Part shown: positions 25,207 to 33,066 of the stretch, in pieces
Layout: each line of letters starts with the position of its first letter
How positions within the stretch are numbered: the stretch's first letter is position 1
Source of the DNA: an uncultured Lachnospiraceae bacterium
GTDB lineage: Bacteria > Bacillota > Clostridia > Lachnospirales > Lachnospiraceae
Reading direction: 5' to 3'
NCBI GenBank assembly: GCA_910584585.1
Contig: CAJUBP010000003.1
Location: 123,154-187,153 of the forward strand
Length of the DNA: 64,000 bases
Notes under the pieces: model-generated
Told to the model about the DNA's origin: nothing
The model's input: the letters and a program-made list of their open reading frames with translations, nothing else
The model's database searches: none
Made by a program: the position numbers and the translations under genes

Positions 25207-26814
25207 TCAAAATACAAGTAGCCCCCGGCTGTCATAGACGGAAGCCCCTGCATCGTTCCCGCAGCGGATGGCACGGTCAAGCCCCATGATCGTGGCCACC
25301 GCACCGTCAATCTTCTCCGTGGATTTCTCCTTGTCCGCCTTGATGTTGCCCGCCGGGTCGGTGCGGATGAAGATGTTGTCCATCATCCACCTAAGGACCG
25401 GATGCCCGCTGTGGGCAATCATCTGCTCCAGCACCAGCTTCATCAGCTCTTTGGTCGGCGGGGACATATCCTTGAAGCCCTGGCCGAACGGGACCACCGT
25501 GAAGCCCATGCCCTCCAGGTTCTGCACCATCTGCACCGCACCCCACCGGTCGAAGGCGATCTCCCGGATGTTGAACCTCTCCCCAAGCCGCTCGATGTAT
25601 TTCTCAATAAAGCCGTAATGCACCACGTTCCCCTCCGTGGTCATCAGCTTCCCCTGCCGCTCCCACACATCGTAGGGGACATGGTCGCGCCGCACACGCA
25701 GCTCCAGCGTTTCCTCCGGCACCCAGAAGTACGGCAGGATGCAGTATTTATCCTCCTCGTCCAAAGGAGGGAACACCAGCACGAATGCCGTAATGTCCGT
25801 GGTGGAGGATAAGTCCAGCCCGCCGTAGCAGACGCGCCCCTCCAGGTCATCCTCCGAAACCGGGAAGGCGCAGGCATCCCATTTATCCATGGGCATCCAC
25901 CGCACCGCCTGTTTCACCCACTGGTTTAAGCGGAGCTGCCGGAAACTGTTCTCCTCCCCCGGATTCTGCTTTGCCGACTCGCAGGCCGCCTCCACTTTGT
26001 CAATCCCCACCGTGATGTTTAAAGACGGATTTGCTTTCTTCCACACCTTCGGGTCCGTCCAGTCGTCCGCCTCATCCGCTCCATAGATGACGGGATAGAA
26101 AGTGGGGTCAATCTTCCGTCCCTCCAAAATGTCCTTTGCCTTCTGGTGCGTCTCATAGCAGATGGAATGGGTATCCGTCCCCGCCGTGGTGATGAGGAAA
26201 TACAGCGGCTGCATCCGGGCATCCCCGGAGCCCTTGGTCATGACGTCAAACAGCTTCCGGTTCGGCTGCGTGTGAAGCTCGTCAAACACCACGCCGTGGA
26301 TGTTGAAGCCATGCTTGGAATACGCCTCCGCCGAAAGCACCTGGTAGAAGGAATTGGTCGGGGTGTATATGATCCGTTTCTGCGAAGCGAGTATCTTCAC
26401 CCGCTTGGAAAGGGCCGGACACATCCGCACCATGTCCGCTGCCACATCAAAAACGATGGTGGCCTGCTGCCGGTCGGCAGCGCACCCGTACACCTCCGCC
26501 CGTTCCTCCCCATCCCCACAGGTAAGGAGCAGCGCCACAGCCGCCGCCAGCTCCGACTTGCCCTGTTTCTTCGGAATCTCCACATAGGCCGTGTTGAACT
26601 GGCGGTACCCGTTCGGCTTCAGTGTGCCGAAAATGTCGCGGATGATCTGCTCCTGCCAGTCGATCAGTTCAAAGGGCTTCCCCGCCCATGTGCCTTTGGT
26701 GTGGCAGAGGCTCTCGATGAACATCACGGCAAAATCAGCGGCATCCCTGTCATAGCGGCTTTCCTTTGCCTTGAATTTTGTTGGCTTATATTTTTTCAGC
26801 TTCCGCATTGCCAC
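25207..26814 (-). CDS. Terminase large subunit
   Basis: A 535-residue packaging motor. The ATPase has a Walker A-like EIPKKQGKSELAAAVALL, Walker B with catalytic acid VVFDELHTQ, and a coupling motif ITTAGTDTHS. The nuclease part carries acidic residues in YGGLDLSSTTDITAF, IAFDRWGA and a C-terminal DGAVATIMGLDRA. It resembles the phage terminase-1 family. The start is GTG 26814, 8 nt after GGGGAGG. It is separated from the small terminase by the methyltransferase and accessory block, about 7.5 kb, which is unusual but known in gut phages. Confidence 0.95.
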   Translation of the reverse strand: MAMRKLKKYKPTKFKAKESRYDRDAADFAVMFIESLCHTKGTWAGKPFELIDWQEQIIRDIFGTLKPNGYRQFNTAYVEIPKKQGKSELAAAVALLLTCGDGEERAEVYGCAADRQQATIVFDVAADMVRMCPALSKRVKILASQKRIIYTPTNSFYQVLSAEAYSKHGFNIHGVVFDELHTQPNRKLFDVMTKGSGDARMQPLYFLITTAGTDTHSICYETHQKAKDILEGRKIDPTFYPVIYGADEADDWTDPKVWKKANPSLNITVGIDKVEAACESAKQNPGEENSFRQLRLNQWVKQAVRWMPMDKWDACAFPVSEDDLEGRVCYGGLDLSSTTDITAFVLVFPPLDEEDKYCILPYFWVPEETLELRVRRDHVPYDVWERQGKLMTTEGNVVHYGFIEKYIERLGERFNIREIAFDRWGAVQMVQNLEGMGFTVVPFGQGFKDMSPPTKELMKLVLEQMIAHSGHPVLRWMMDNIFIRTDPAGNIKADKEKSTEKIDGAVATIMGLDRAIRCGNDAGASVYDSRGLLVF

Positions 26815-26930
26815 CTGAATCACCTCCCCAAAGATTGCATAAAAAATGACCTGCCCCTGGCAAGCCGTAATCTATCGGTACAAGATACAGAGCCTTCCGG
26901 CTCCGCTCTTGGAATGTTCCGTTTATTATT

Positions 26931-27125
26931 TTAGAAAAGTGCATCAATTTTGTCATACTCGGCTTTCAGCCTCGCGTATTCCTGTGCTATGCACTGCCTT
27001 CTGAATCCGTTTTTGCAGGATTTCCCCTCTTTCCAAAGGCGTTCAAGTTCTGCTTTCCTCCCTGCCAGAATCTCAATCCCGTTTCCTTTCTTTGCATCCT
27101 TCAAATCCCGTTCAAATCTTGTCAT
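26931..27125 (-). CDS. Small coiled-coil protein
   Basis: A 64-residue basic helical protein (MTRFERDLKDAKKGNGIEIL; RRQCIAQEYARLKAEYDKID). No family recognised. The start at 27125 follows CGGAGGACACGGGC. The open frame extends upstream into a conserved intergenic repeat, which is treated as non-coding because the same DNA precedes other genes in this phage. Confidence 0.55.
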   Translation of the reverse strand: MTRFERDLKDAKKGNGIEILAGRKAELERLWKEGKSCKNGFRRQCIAQEYARLKAEYDKIDALF

Positions 27126-27150
27126 GCCCGTGTCCTCCGTTTTCTGTGTT

Positions 27151-27225
27151 TTCCCTTTCGGTAGTACACATATTTGCTCTTTCTGTGGATAATAGCAAGC
27201 GAATTCGGAACATATACTGCACAAA
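27151..27225 (-). repeat. Dispersed intergenic repeat, copy A
   Basis: The minus strand carries TTGTG, CTTGCTATTATCC, AGAG and TGTACTACCGAAAGGGAAAA. The same ordered blocks occur at 29622-29700 and 30744-30820, and more weakly at 5175-5222. Each lies directly upstream of a gene in the same direction. A promoter or leader function is inferred. Confidence 0.6.
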
Positions 27226-27251
27226 TATCTGCAGGGGAAATTGTGTGGTTT

Positions 27252-27629
27252 TCAATGGTTGGGGATGTGCTTCCCATCCTCGATCCAGTCAACCAGAGCG
27301 ATGATCTCGCCATCGGTCTCCATCCGTTCAAACTCTGCCACATCCTCCATGTCCCAATCGACGGGGTACACACCGCAGAATTCCACAATGCAGTCTATCT
27401 CACCGGTCTCAATCCAGTCCCGGTTCAGGTTCCATGCACCGCAAACCGTATCCACATGGCCATGGCTGACATGGTTCCGGTCAAGGATACCCTCGATTTT
27501 TCGGATGGTCACATCCTTATAAATGTCAGTATCCTTCGGAACCGTAATGTAAAACATACATTTTGTGATCTCGCCCCGTTCCTTCCTGGCATCAATCCAT
27601 TCCTGGATGACTTCTGTCCGTTTCCTCAT
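27252..27629 (-). CDS. Unknown phage/ICE accessory protein
   Basis: A 125-residue acidic protein (MRKRTEVIQEWIDARKERGE; FYITVPKDTDIYKDVTIRKI; EFERMETDGEIIALVDWIED). It has no recognised domain, Cys motif or membrane segment. The start at 27629 follows AAAGGAGGATGCT; a longer frame reads into the zinc-ribbon gene. It belongs to the accessory block between the methyltransferases and large terminase. Confidence 0.6.
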   Translation of the reverse strand: MRKRTEVIQEWIDARKERGEITKCMFYITVPKDTDIYKDVTIRKIEGILDRNHVSHGHVDTVCGAWNLNRDWIETGEIDCIVEFCGVYPVDWDMEDVAEFERMETDGEIIALVDWIEDGKHIPNH

Positions 27630-27649
27630 AGCATCCTCCTTTGCCCTTT

Positions 27650-27871
27650 TCAGTTCTGTCCATGTCTCCCGTAGCACCTGTGGATGGCCTCAAGGATCTG
27701 TTCCTGCTCATCCCCGTCCACACCGATGCTCTCCAGTGCCTCCCTGGTGCCGCAGTCCGGGCAGATCTGCGTTTTGCCGTCCGCCCGTGAAACTGCAGGC
27801 CTCCCATGGTAGGTCTGCCCGCATCTGGGGCAGACCGAAATCCTTGCTATCATGTCAACAGTGTCTTTCAT
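27650..27871 (-). CDS. Zinc-ribbon small protein
   Basis: A 73-residue protein (MKDTVDMIARISVCPRCGQT; TQICPDCGTREALESIGVDG) with two CxxC pairs forming a zinc ribbon followed by an acidic helix. The start at 27871 follows CAGGAGGAAAACACG. The ORF is hidden inside a longer frame that reads back through the cyclotransferase gene. Small proteins of this type are frequent in clostridial integrative elements; function unknown. Confidence 0.68.
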   Translation of the reverse strand: MKDTVDMIARISVCPRCGQTYHGRPAVSRADGKTQICPDCGTREALESIGVDGDEQEQILEAIHRCYGRHGQN

Positions 27872-28547
27872 CGTGTTTTCCTCCTGATTCCGTATTTTCC
27901 TGCCGTGTGGCGAGCGCCGCCTCCCTGCTGCGGAACATCCGCCCTGCGGATGCGCGGTAACGGCTGCCCCTGCTGTTCTGAAGGGTGAAATACCTCCCAT
28001 CGAATCCCAACACGGTGTAATTGCCCGTGCAGCCGTTCTTCCGGTTGGTCGCCATGAAGCAGGCGTCCCCGGTTTTCCACCCGCCCGGAAATTCCTCCCT
28101 GCTGTCCGCATATGCCTGTTCCAGAAATGCCTCGTCGAATCCGAAGCTCCGGTAGCCCTGCCTGCAGGTCTCCATGTAGGATTCGCTCGGCAGCCCAAGC
28201 GGGCGGTCCTCATGCATGATGTAGACGAAAACCTTCCGCAACCGCACCTTTCCGGTCTTGATGCCCTTGAGGGGCAGCTCCATCTCCTTTTTGTAGTAAA
28301 AAGTGGGGAAACCCTCGTAGCGGTCCAGCGCCGCCTCATCCTCCTCCGTCACCGCCCATGCCGCCACGGGGACGCTTGCGCCCTCCTGCGGCTCGATGGT
28401 GAGGTAGGAGCCGGTCCTGCTGCCTTTGAACAGCAGCCGGTAGCCCCCAATTACCGAAGTGCCGATGATCCTCGCCCCTGGGCAGCGCATCCGCATCTGC
28501 GGGATGTTCAGGTTTGAGCCGTAAGCAATGTAGTATCTCTTTTCCAT
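27855..28547 (-). CDS. Gamma-glutamylcyclotransferase-like protein (AIG2 fold)
   Basis: A 230-residue protein. YYIAYGSNLNIPQMRMRCPG is the diagnostic YGSN loop of the GGCT/AIG2 fold, followed by GYRLLFKG, WAVTEEDEAALDRYEGFPTF with the likely catalytic acid, and KVFVYIMHED. The C-terminal 70 residues form an extra domain (TGNYTVLGFDGRYFTLQNSR). It could cleave gamma-glutamyl amides or other isopeptide-type products. It is separated by about 100 bp from an amidoligase, a pairing known from comparative work on peptide-modification systems, which suggests opposing formation and removal of an amide tag. Confidence 0.82.
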   Translation of the reverse strand: MEKRYYIAYGSNLNIPQMRMRCPGARIIGTSVIGGYRLLFKGSRTGSYLTIEPQEGASVPVAAWAVTEEDEAALDRYEGFPTFYYKKEMELPLKGIKTGKVRLRKVFVYIMHEDRPLGLPSESYMETCRQGYRSFGFDEAFLEQAYADSREEFPGGWKTGDACFMATNRKNGCTGNYTVLGFDGRYFTLQNSRGSRYRASAGRMFRSREAALATRQENTESGGKHDERHC

Positions 28548-28647
28548 TCTGAAATCCGTCCTTTCCGAAGGGGGCACCCTTCTACCGCCTTAAGGCCGCC
28601 GGAGCGGCCGGTGGCAAGGCGGCAGGAGGCTACCTCCCGCGTTCCCT

Positions 28648-29595
28648 TCAAGCAGCCCTTCCGTTTCGGAAGGATGCGTCCCCTGCAAGCCTCTTTGTGA
28701 GGATGTCCCTTGCGGTCTTGAATTCGTCCCCGATGAAGCCGAGCCGGAGGAGCCATGTCCGCATGGCGTATTTCGGGTTCTCGTTCTGCTGTGGCTTCGG
28801 GCTTGCGGTCTTCACTTCCTTCGCCATCTGGCTGAGTGCGAGGCAGAGCTGGATGTAACTCTTGAGCTGCCCTGCGTGGAGGCCGCCCCTGCGCCCGTCG
28901 CCCGGCTCGTCGAACTGGAAGAGCCGGAACTCGACCGTGCCTTTGGTGAAGGTTGCGTGGTAGTTGAGCATATGGTAGCGGCTGTCGTTGTAGTGCTGGC
29001 TCCTGCCGTAGTTTGCGCCGTGGCTCGTGTACCAGATGTCCGCAAGGGCCGCCATCGTGGAAGGCTTCTTCCGGTTGACCTGCTCCAAAAACCGTGGGTC
29101 TACCGTGCGGCAGTAGCGGTTCATCCTGCCCCTGTCAAGGTTTAATGCATCCGCAATCAGGCTTTCGTGGCTTGCCATGATGTTGGCGAGGTTTCTGAGG
29201 CTCTGCGGCGTGTGGCCTTTCGCACCGATGTGGATGTGTACCCCGCAGCCCCTTCCCGCATCGCTCTTCGCGCCGGCGTGCCGTAGCTGCCGGATGAGCT
29301 CCTGCAGGGTTTCGATGTCCGCATAGGTAAGGATGGGTGTCACCAGTTCGCACTTTTCGCTGTCCGGCCCTGCGATGCTTACATCCTTCTGGAATTTCCA
29401 CTCCCTGCCCTGCGCATCCCATGCGGAGTAGGTTTCGTAGCCGTTCCTGCGCGCCGTGTATTCGTGCCTGCCTGTTCCGAAGAAGTCCGCTGCGACCTTC
29501 GCCGCCCTGCTCCTTGCGATGCTGTTCATCTCCACCTCAACCCCGATGGTCTGCTTTTTCATTTCCTCAACCTGCCTTGCTAACTTTGCGTTCAT
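28648..29595 (-). CDS. Amidoligase-family enzyme
   Basis: A 315-residue putative amidoligase of the glutamine-synthetase-like/COOH-NH2 ligase type. TIGVEVEMNSIARSRAAKVA begins the core, CELVTPILTYADIETLQELI carries the conserved Glu and Pro, and AGRGCGVHIHIGAKGHTP provides the His-containing ATP/metal site. GTVEFRLFQFDEPGDGRRGG gives the later E.R.F motif. The C-terminal about 45 residues (KYAMRTWLLRLGFIGDEFK) recur in the virulence-type protein upstream. The start follows CGGAGGAAAACAGC. The substrate is unknown; a protein or cell-wall peptide is plausible. Confidence 0.82.
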   Translation of the reverse strand: MNAKLARQVEEMKKQTIGVEVEMNSIARSRAAKVAADFFGTGRHEYTARRNGYETYSAWDAQGREWKFQKDVSIAGPDSEKCELVTPILTYADIETLQELIRQLRHAGAKSDAGRGCGVHIHIGAKGHTPQSLRNLANIMASHESLIADALNLDRGRMNRYCRTVDPRFLEQVNRKKPSTMAALADIWYTSHGANYGRSQHYNDSRYHMLNYHATFTKGTVEFRLFQFDEPGDGRRGGLHAGQLKSYIQLCLALSQMAKEVKTASPKPQQNENPKYAMRTWLLRLGFIGDEFKTARDILTKRLAGDASFRNGRAA

Positions 29596-29621
29596 GCTGT
29601 TTTCCTCCGTTTTCTTTGTGT

Positions 29622-29700
29622 GTTTTCCCTTTCGGTAGTACACATATTCGCTCTAAAAGGGGATAATAGCAAGTTAATTCGAGGCATATATTACACAATG
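29622..29700 (-). repeat. Dispersed intergenic repeat, copy B
   Basis: This copy contains, on the minus strand, TTGTGTAATATATG, CTTGCTATTATCC, AGAG and TGTGTACTACCGAAAGGG in the same order and spacing as copy A at 27151-27225. It lies directly upstream of the amidoligase. Confidence 0.6.
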
Positions 29701-29723
29701 TTTTCTGCAGTTCTTTGTGTATT

Positions 29724-29945
29724 TTATTGCAGCTTCCGGCAGGCATCCTCGCCGTAAATTACATGGAGATGGCTTCCGTTATCCCATGCGACCATGACGC
29801 TCGCCGTGTCATCCACACCCGTCACGGTTCCCTTTGTCCCGATGGGCGGGGCCTGCACATCGTCCATCCGCACAAGCTCCACCCGTGTACCTGCAGGGTA
29901 CTCCCTGCGGACAAGCTCCACAATTTCCCTATTCGGAAACTTCAT
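29724..29945 (-). CDS. DUF4314 protein
   Basis: A 73-residue protein: MKFPNREIVELVRREYPAGT, then APPIGTKGTVTGVDDTASVM and VAWDNGSHLHVIYGEDACRK. This is the DUF4314 small beta-barrel pattern found widely in phages and conjugative elements of Firmicutes. It overlaps the virulence-type protein gene by 17 bp. Function unknown; a nucleic-acid-binding SH3-like fold is possible. Confidence 0.85.
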   Translation of the reverse strand: MKFPNREIVELVRREYPAGTRVELVRMDDVQAPPIGTKGTVTGVDDTASVMVAWDNGSHLHVIYGEDACRKLQ

Positions 29946-30720
29946 CGCTGACCGCCTCCTTCCTTTCGCCGTTCTTAAAAGCCGAGCTGCCGGAAAGGTT
30001 CTTCAGCAGGAGCTTCCGCTCGCCCTTGTATTCCGTGCCGATGAAGCCGAGCCGGAGCAGGAAACACCGGAAAGCGTATTTTTCATTGTCGGCAGGCTTT
30101 TCCTTTGCCGTGATGCGCTTCTGGTTCCGCGCCATGTCGCAGAGGGCGGCAATGAAGTGGGTGTAGGCTTTCACCGACTCGCTGTCCTGCCCCTCTGCAA
30201 ACCATGGGAAGGAAACTTTTTCCCCGTCCGTTTCAATCGGGAGGCTGTCAACCGCCAGAGCCTTTTTTATAAGGCTTCCCTTGGCATCCACCAGCTTCCG
30301 CAGGTTCTCCAGCGCGGTGTCCGTGAAGGATTCCCTTGGCATTGCCACTGTAAGCCCCACGTTTGCCTCCTGCGGCGCAGTTTCCGGTGCTTCCGCATAG
30401 TTATCTGGCTCTGCGGTTTCTTCCGCTGTGCCGCCTTCCTGAGCCGATTCAGCCACCCGTGCGTCAAGCCATCCCTGTGCCATTTCCGTCGGGGCTGCAA
30501 CAATCCCCCTGTCAGCAAGCCGCTCCAGCAGGTTTTCAATTTCCTCTGAATCCGCCCGGTCGTCAAATTCCACTGCGCCGGTCCTGTCGATGTGGAAGTA
30601 ATCCACCTCGTAGGCCGCCGTCGGCATTCCGAGGTATTTCGGCTTTACTTCTAAAATCTCCCCCATTGCCTGCACCAGTGCTTTCCGCTCTGCCCCTGTC
30701 CTGTTAAATTCAAATCTCAT
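29929..30720 (-). CDS. Virulence-related-type element protein
   Basis: A 263-residue protein of a family often annotated as virulence-related in clostridial elements. The N-terminus (MRFEFNRTGAERKALVQAMG, YEVDYFHIDRTGAVEFDDRA) is followed by a variable acidic linker (about 105-150), a central helical part and a C-terminus (KYAFRCFLLRLGFIGTEYKG) shared with the amidoligase. The shared module suggests binding to a common partner. No enzymatic motif is seen and the virulence name has no support here. Confidence 0.68.
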   Translation of the reverse strand: MRFEFNRTGAERKALVQAMGEILEVKPKYLGMPTAAYEVDYFHIDRTGAVEFDDRADSEEIENLLERLADRGIVAAPTEMAQGWLDARVAESAQEGGTAEETAEPDNYAEAPETAPQEANVGLTVAMPRESFTDTALENLRKLVDAKGSLIKKALAVDSLPIETDGEKVSFPWFAEGQDSESVKAYTHFIAALCDMARNQKRITAKEKPADNEKYAFRCFLLRLGFIGTEYKGERKLLLKNLSGSSAFKNGERKEAVSDEVSE

Positions 30721-30743
30721 GTGATTTCCCTCCGTTTTTTTTC

Positions 30744-30820
30744 GTTTTCCCTTTCGGTACTACATTAATCACTCTGAACCGCAAGAATAGCAAGCGTTAT
30801 GTGAGAAAAAATGTCACAAT
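30744..30820 (-). repeat. Dispersed intergenic repeat, copy C
   Basis: The minus strand has TTGTG, CTTGCTATT, AGAGTGATTAATGTAGTACC and GAAAGGGAAAAC. It bridges copies A and B (shared ends) and copy D (shared CGGTT.AGAGTGAT core). It lies directly upstream of the virulence-type gene. Confidence 0.58.
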
Positions 30821-33066
30821 AAAAAGTCCGGGAACTGTGCGTAATACACAATGCCCGAAAGCACAAAATAAACATTCGGGAGTGCCACGCCGTTGCCCCA
30901 CATTTTATACTCGGCGCTATCGGAATGGGGGTTCCTCAGCCATTTGATGATCTGCTTATCTGTCTTTGGCTTCGTGGAAGTCCCCGCAATCCTCCGGTGG
31001 GTCTCAAAGACCTCCCGCCAGAATGCCAGCTCATCCTCCGTGGGTTCCTCCGTCCCAAGGCCAGCGCACCACCAGTCCGGGAAGCCCTGCAGCCTTGCGC
31101 ATTCTGTTGGCGTCAGCCTGCGGACGATATACTCCGGCTCCACGATATGGTAATCCCCGCTGAACGCCTCCTGGTTCCCAAGCCACTGCTTGGAGCCCAT
31201 GCTTGCGGATAATGTGCCGAACACTTCCTTTCCGGATGCAGTCTGCACATCGTTGATGACGGGTGGGTCTTTGTAATCCGTAGCCACCAGCGTGTTCGCC
31301 AGCTCTTTCTCCGCCCGTGTGAAATGGGAATTCTTACTGGTGCAGTAGGTCGGCTGTGCCACAGCGTGGCGGTCCGTAGCATCCAAAGTAAAAGACACAT
31401 CCTCATTGATGCCGCTGCCCTGCGACCCGTTCTTATCGTCCCTCCCAATCATGGAACCCTGCAGGACGAAAGTCTGCATCTGCATATTCCGGGTCGCCAT
31501 CAGCGCCCCGGACTTCCCCTGCAGGTCAATCACCTCATCCCTCTGGTTGATATGGAATGCCAACATCCCTTCCGGCTCCACCACAGCGATTCCTCCCTGG
31601 TTGCATCCGGGATTCCCTCCATTGGCATCCAGCGTCCGGGAGGTTTCCGCCTCATAGAATCCGCTGTGGGGATTATCCGATTTCATGGCATTGCTGTCTT
31701 TGGAGCAGATGCCGTAAGCCTGCACCACCAGCTCATTACAGCGGCTTTCCCCAACATCAAAGGCATTCAGCGTGTTTGCCACCTTCCCGTCCTTCCACGC
31801 AGGCGCTTCTTCTGCGGAATGCGGTCGTGTTCCTTTACAGAACGGCACGAACACCGTCTGGTCATTATTGCAGGAGAGCGTTGCCGATTTGTCATCCTGA
31901 ATAATCGAACCTTTCCCGCCGCCTTCGCAGCCGGAGCGGATTTTCAGCGTCTTGGGTGTGTCTGCGTCCATCACCATCGGGACATTGCCTCCGCCCGTCC
32001 CCATCCGGGAAGTCAGCGTCTGCACCTTTCCATCCTCCGACAGCTTCACCCGGCTGTCTGCCGGATGGTTTTCCAGAGCCACCGCAGCCGGCACCGTACC
32101 GGCGCGGAGCGTGGGCGAGGTTTCCTCCTCGTATCCAATCCCCCGCGCCTTTGCGGAATGCTCCGTGCAGAAACCAGCCGATTCCAGCACACACGGCGGA
32201 TGATGTGCCTCCGCCCGCAGGGTGCAGGTCACCCCATCTGTCACATCCATCCGCTGCCCGCCCTGGTCGTTTAAGCAGACGCCGCCTGCCGTTCCAGTGC
32301 TTTCCGCAGCACCTCCGGCAGCTCCTTGCCACGCACGGAAGCCCTCCGCAGAATACCCAGACACGCCTTCGGACTCAAATAATACCTTTCCGGCACTCCC
32401 GCCTGCAAAATCTGCGACAAGGTAGATGCGTTTCCTTCGTTGGGGGATTCCCCAAAATTGGGCGTCAAGCACCCGCCATGCAAGGGAAAATCCATCTCCC
32501 ATGACAGTTCCCGCATTTGCCCATTTCCCCTTCGGAGGTCCAGGTACAGAAATGCTTTCGTCTTTGACGGAGCATATCGCTTCGAGGACTGCCTTGAAGT
32601 CCTCACCTTTGTTGGACGAGAAGGCTCCGGGGACGTTCTCCCACACGATAAACCTTGGATATTTTCCATCTGTTGCACACCTCATTTCCTTTACGATTCG
32701 TATTGCCTGGTAGAACAGGCAGGACTGCCGCCCTTCCAGTCCCGCCCGCTTGCCGGCCACCGACATATCCGTGCAGGGTGAGCCAAAGGTGATGATGTCC
32801 ACGGGGGCAATCTCTGCACCATCCACCGCAGAAATATCGCCCAAGTGCTTCACGGAGGGCAGCCGCTTCGTAGTCACCCGGATGGGGAACGGCTCAATCT
32901 CCGAAGCCCACAAAGGCTTTATTCCGGCAAGCAGCCCGCCGAGCGGAAAGCCCCCGCTGCCGTCAAACAGGCTGCCGAGGGTCAGGCAGGAATCCGCAGT
33001 CTGCGGATTCGGTGTGTCTCCGCCGCCTGTGCCTGGCTCCCTTCTATGGATATATATAGCGTCCAC
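30814..33066 (-). CDS. DNA (cytosine-5) methyltransferase with repeat-rich insertion
   Basis: A 750-residue C5 methyltransferase. Motif I is LGSLFDGSGGFPLGG, motif IV is FGSPCTDMS with the catalytic Cys98, motif VI is VWENV, motif VIII is QRRKRIYLV, and motifs IX-X appear at the end (RRLTPTECARLQGFPDWW; GNGVALPNVYFVL). The target-recognition region is enlarged by about 350 residues that contain nine units of the (S/A)xTLxA type, each followed by a short hydrophobic strand. It is probably orphan: no restriction enzyme lies beside it, so protection against host restriction is likely. The start is a GTG after GGAGGCATA. Confidence 0.92.
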   Translation of the reverse strand: MDAIYIHRREPGTGGGDTPNPQTADSCLTLGSLFDGSGGFPLGGLLAGIKPLWASEIEPFPIRVTTKRLPSVKHLGDISAVDGAEIAPVDIITFGSPCTDMSVAGKRAGLEGRQSCLFYQAIRIVKEMRCATDGKYPRFIVWENVPGAFSSNKGEDFKAVLEAICSVKDESISVPGPPKGKWANAGTVMGDGFSLAWRVLDAQFWGIPQRRKRIYLVADFAGGSAGKVLFESEGVSGYSAEGFRAWQGAAGGAAESTGTAGGVCLNDQGGQRMDVTDGVTCTLRAEAHHPPCVLESAGFCTEHSAKARGIGYEEETSPTLRAGTVPAAVALENHPADSRVKLSEDGKVQTLTSRMGTGGGNVPMVMDADTPKTLKIRSGCEGGGKGSIIQDDKSATLSCNNDQTVFVPFCKGTRPHSAEEAPAWKDGKVANTLNAFDVGESRCNELVVQAYGICSKDSNAMKSDNPHSGFYEAETSRTLDANGGNPGCNQGGIAVVEPEGMLAFHINQRDEVIDLQGKSGALMATRNMQMQTFVLQGSMIGRDDKNGSQGSGINEDVSFTLDATDRHAVAQPTYCTSKNSHFTRAEKELANTLVATDYKDPPVINDVQTASGKEVFGTLSASMGSKQWLGNQEAFSGDYHIVEPEYIVRRLTPTECARLQGFPDWWCAGLGTEEPTEDELAFWREVFETHRRIAGTSTKPKTDKQIIKWLRNPHSDSAEYKMWGNGVALPNVYFVLSGIVYYAQFPDFLL

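Noticed and set aside
28648..29643. Longer start (YYRKGKHTKKTEE) for the amidoligase and similar extensions of neighbouring genes
   Set aside because: The extra residues are translations of the dispersed intergenic repeat; strong ribosome binding sites lie after it.
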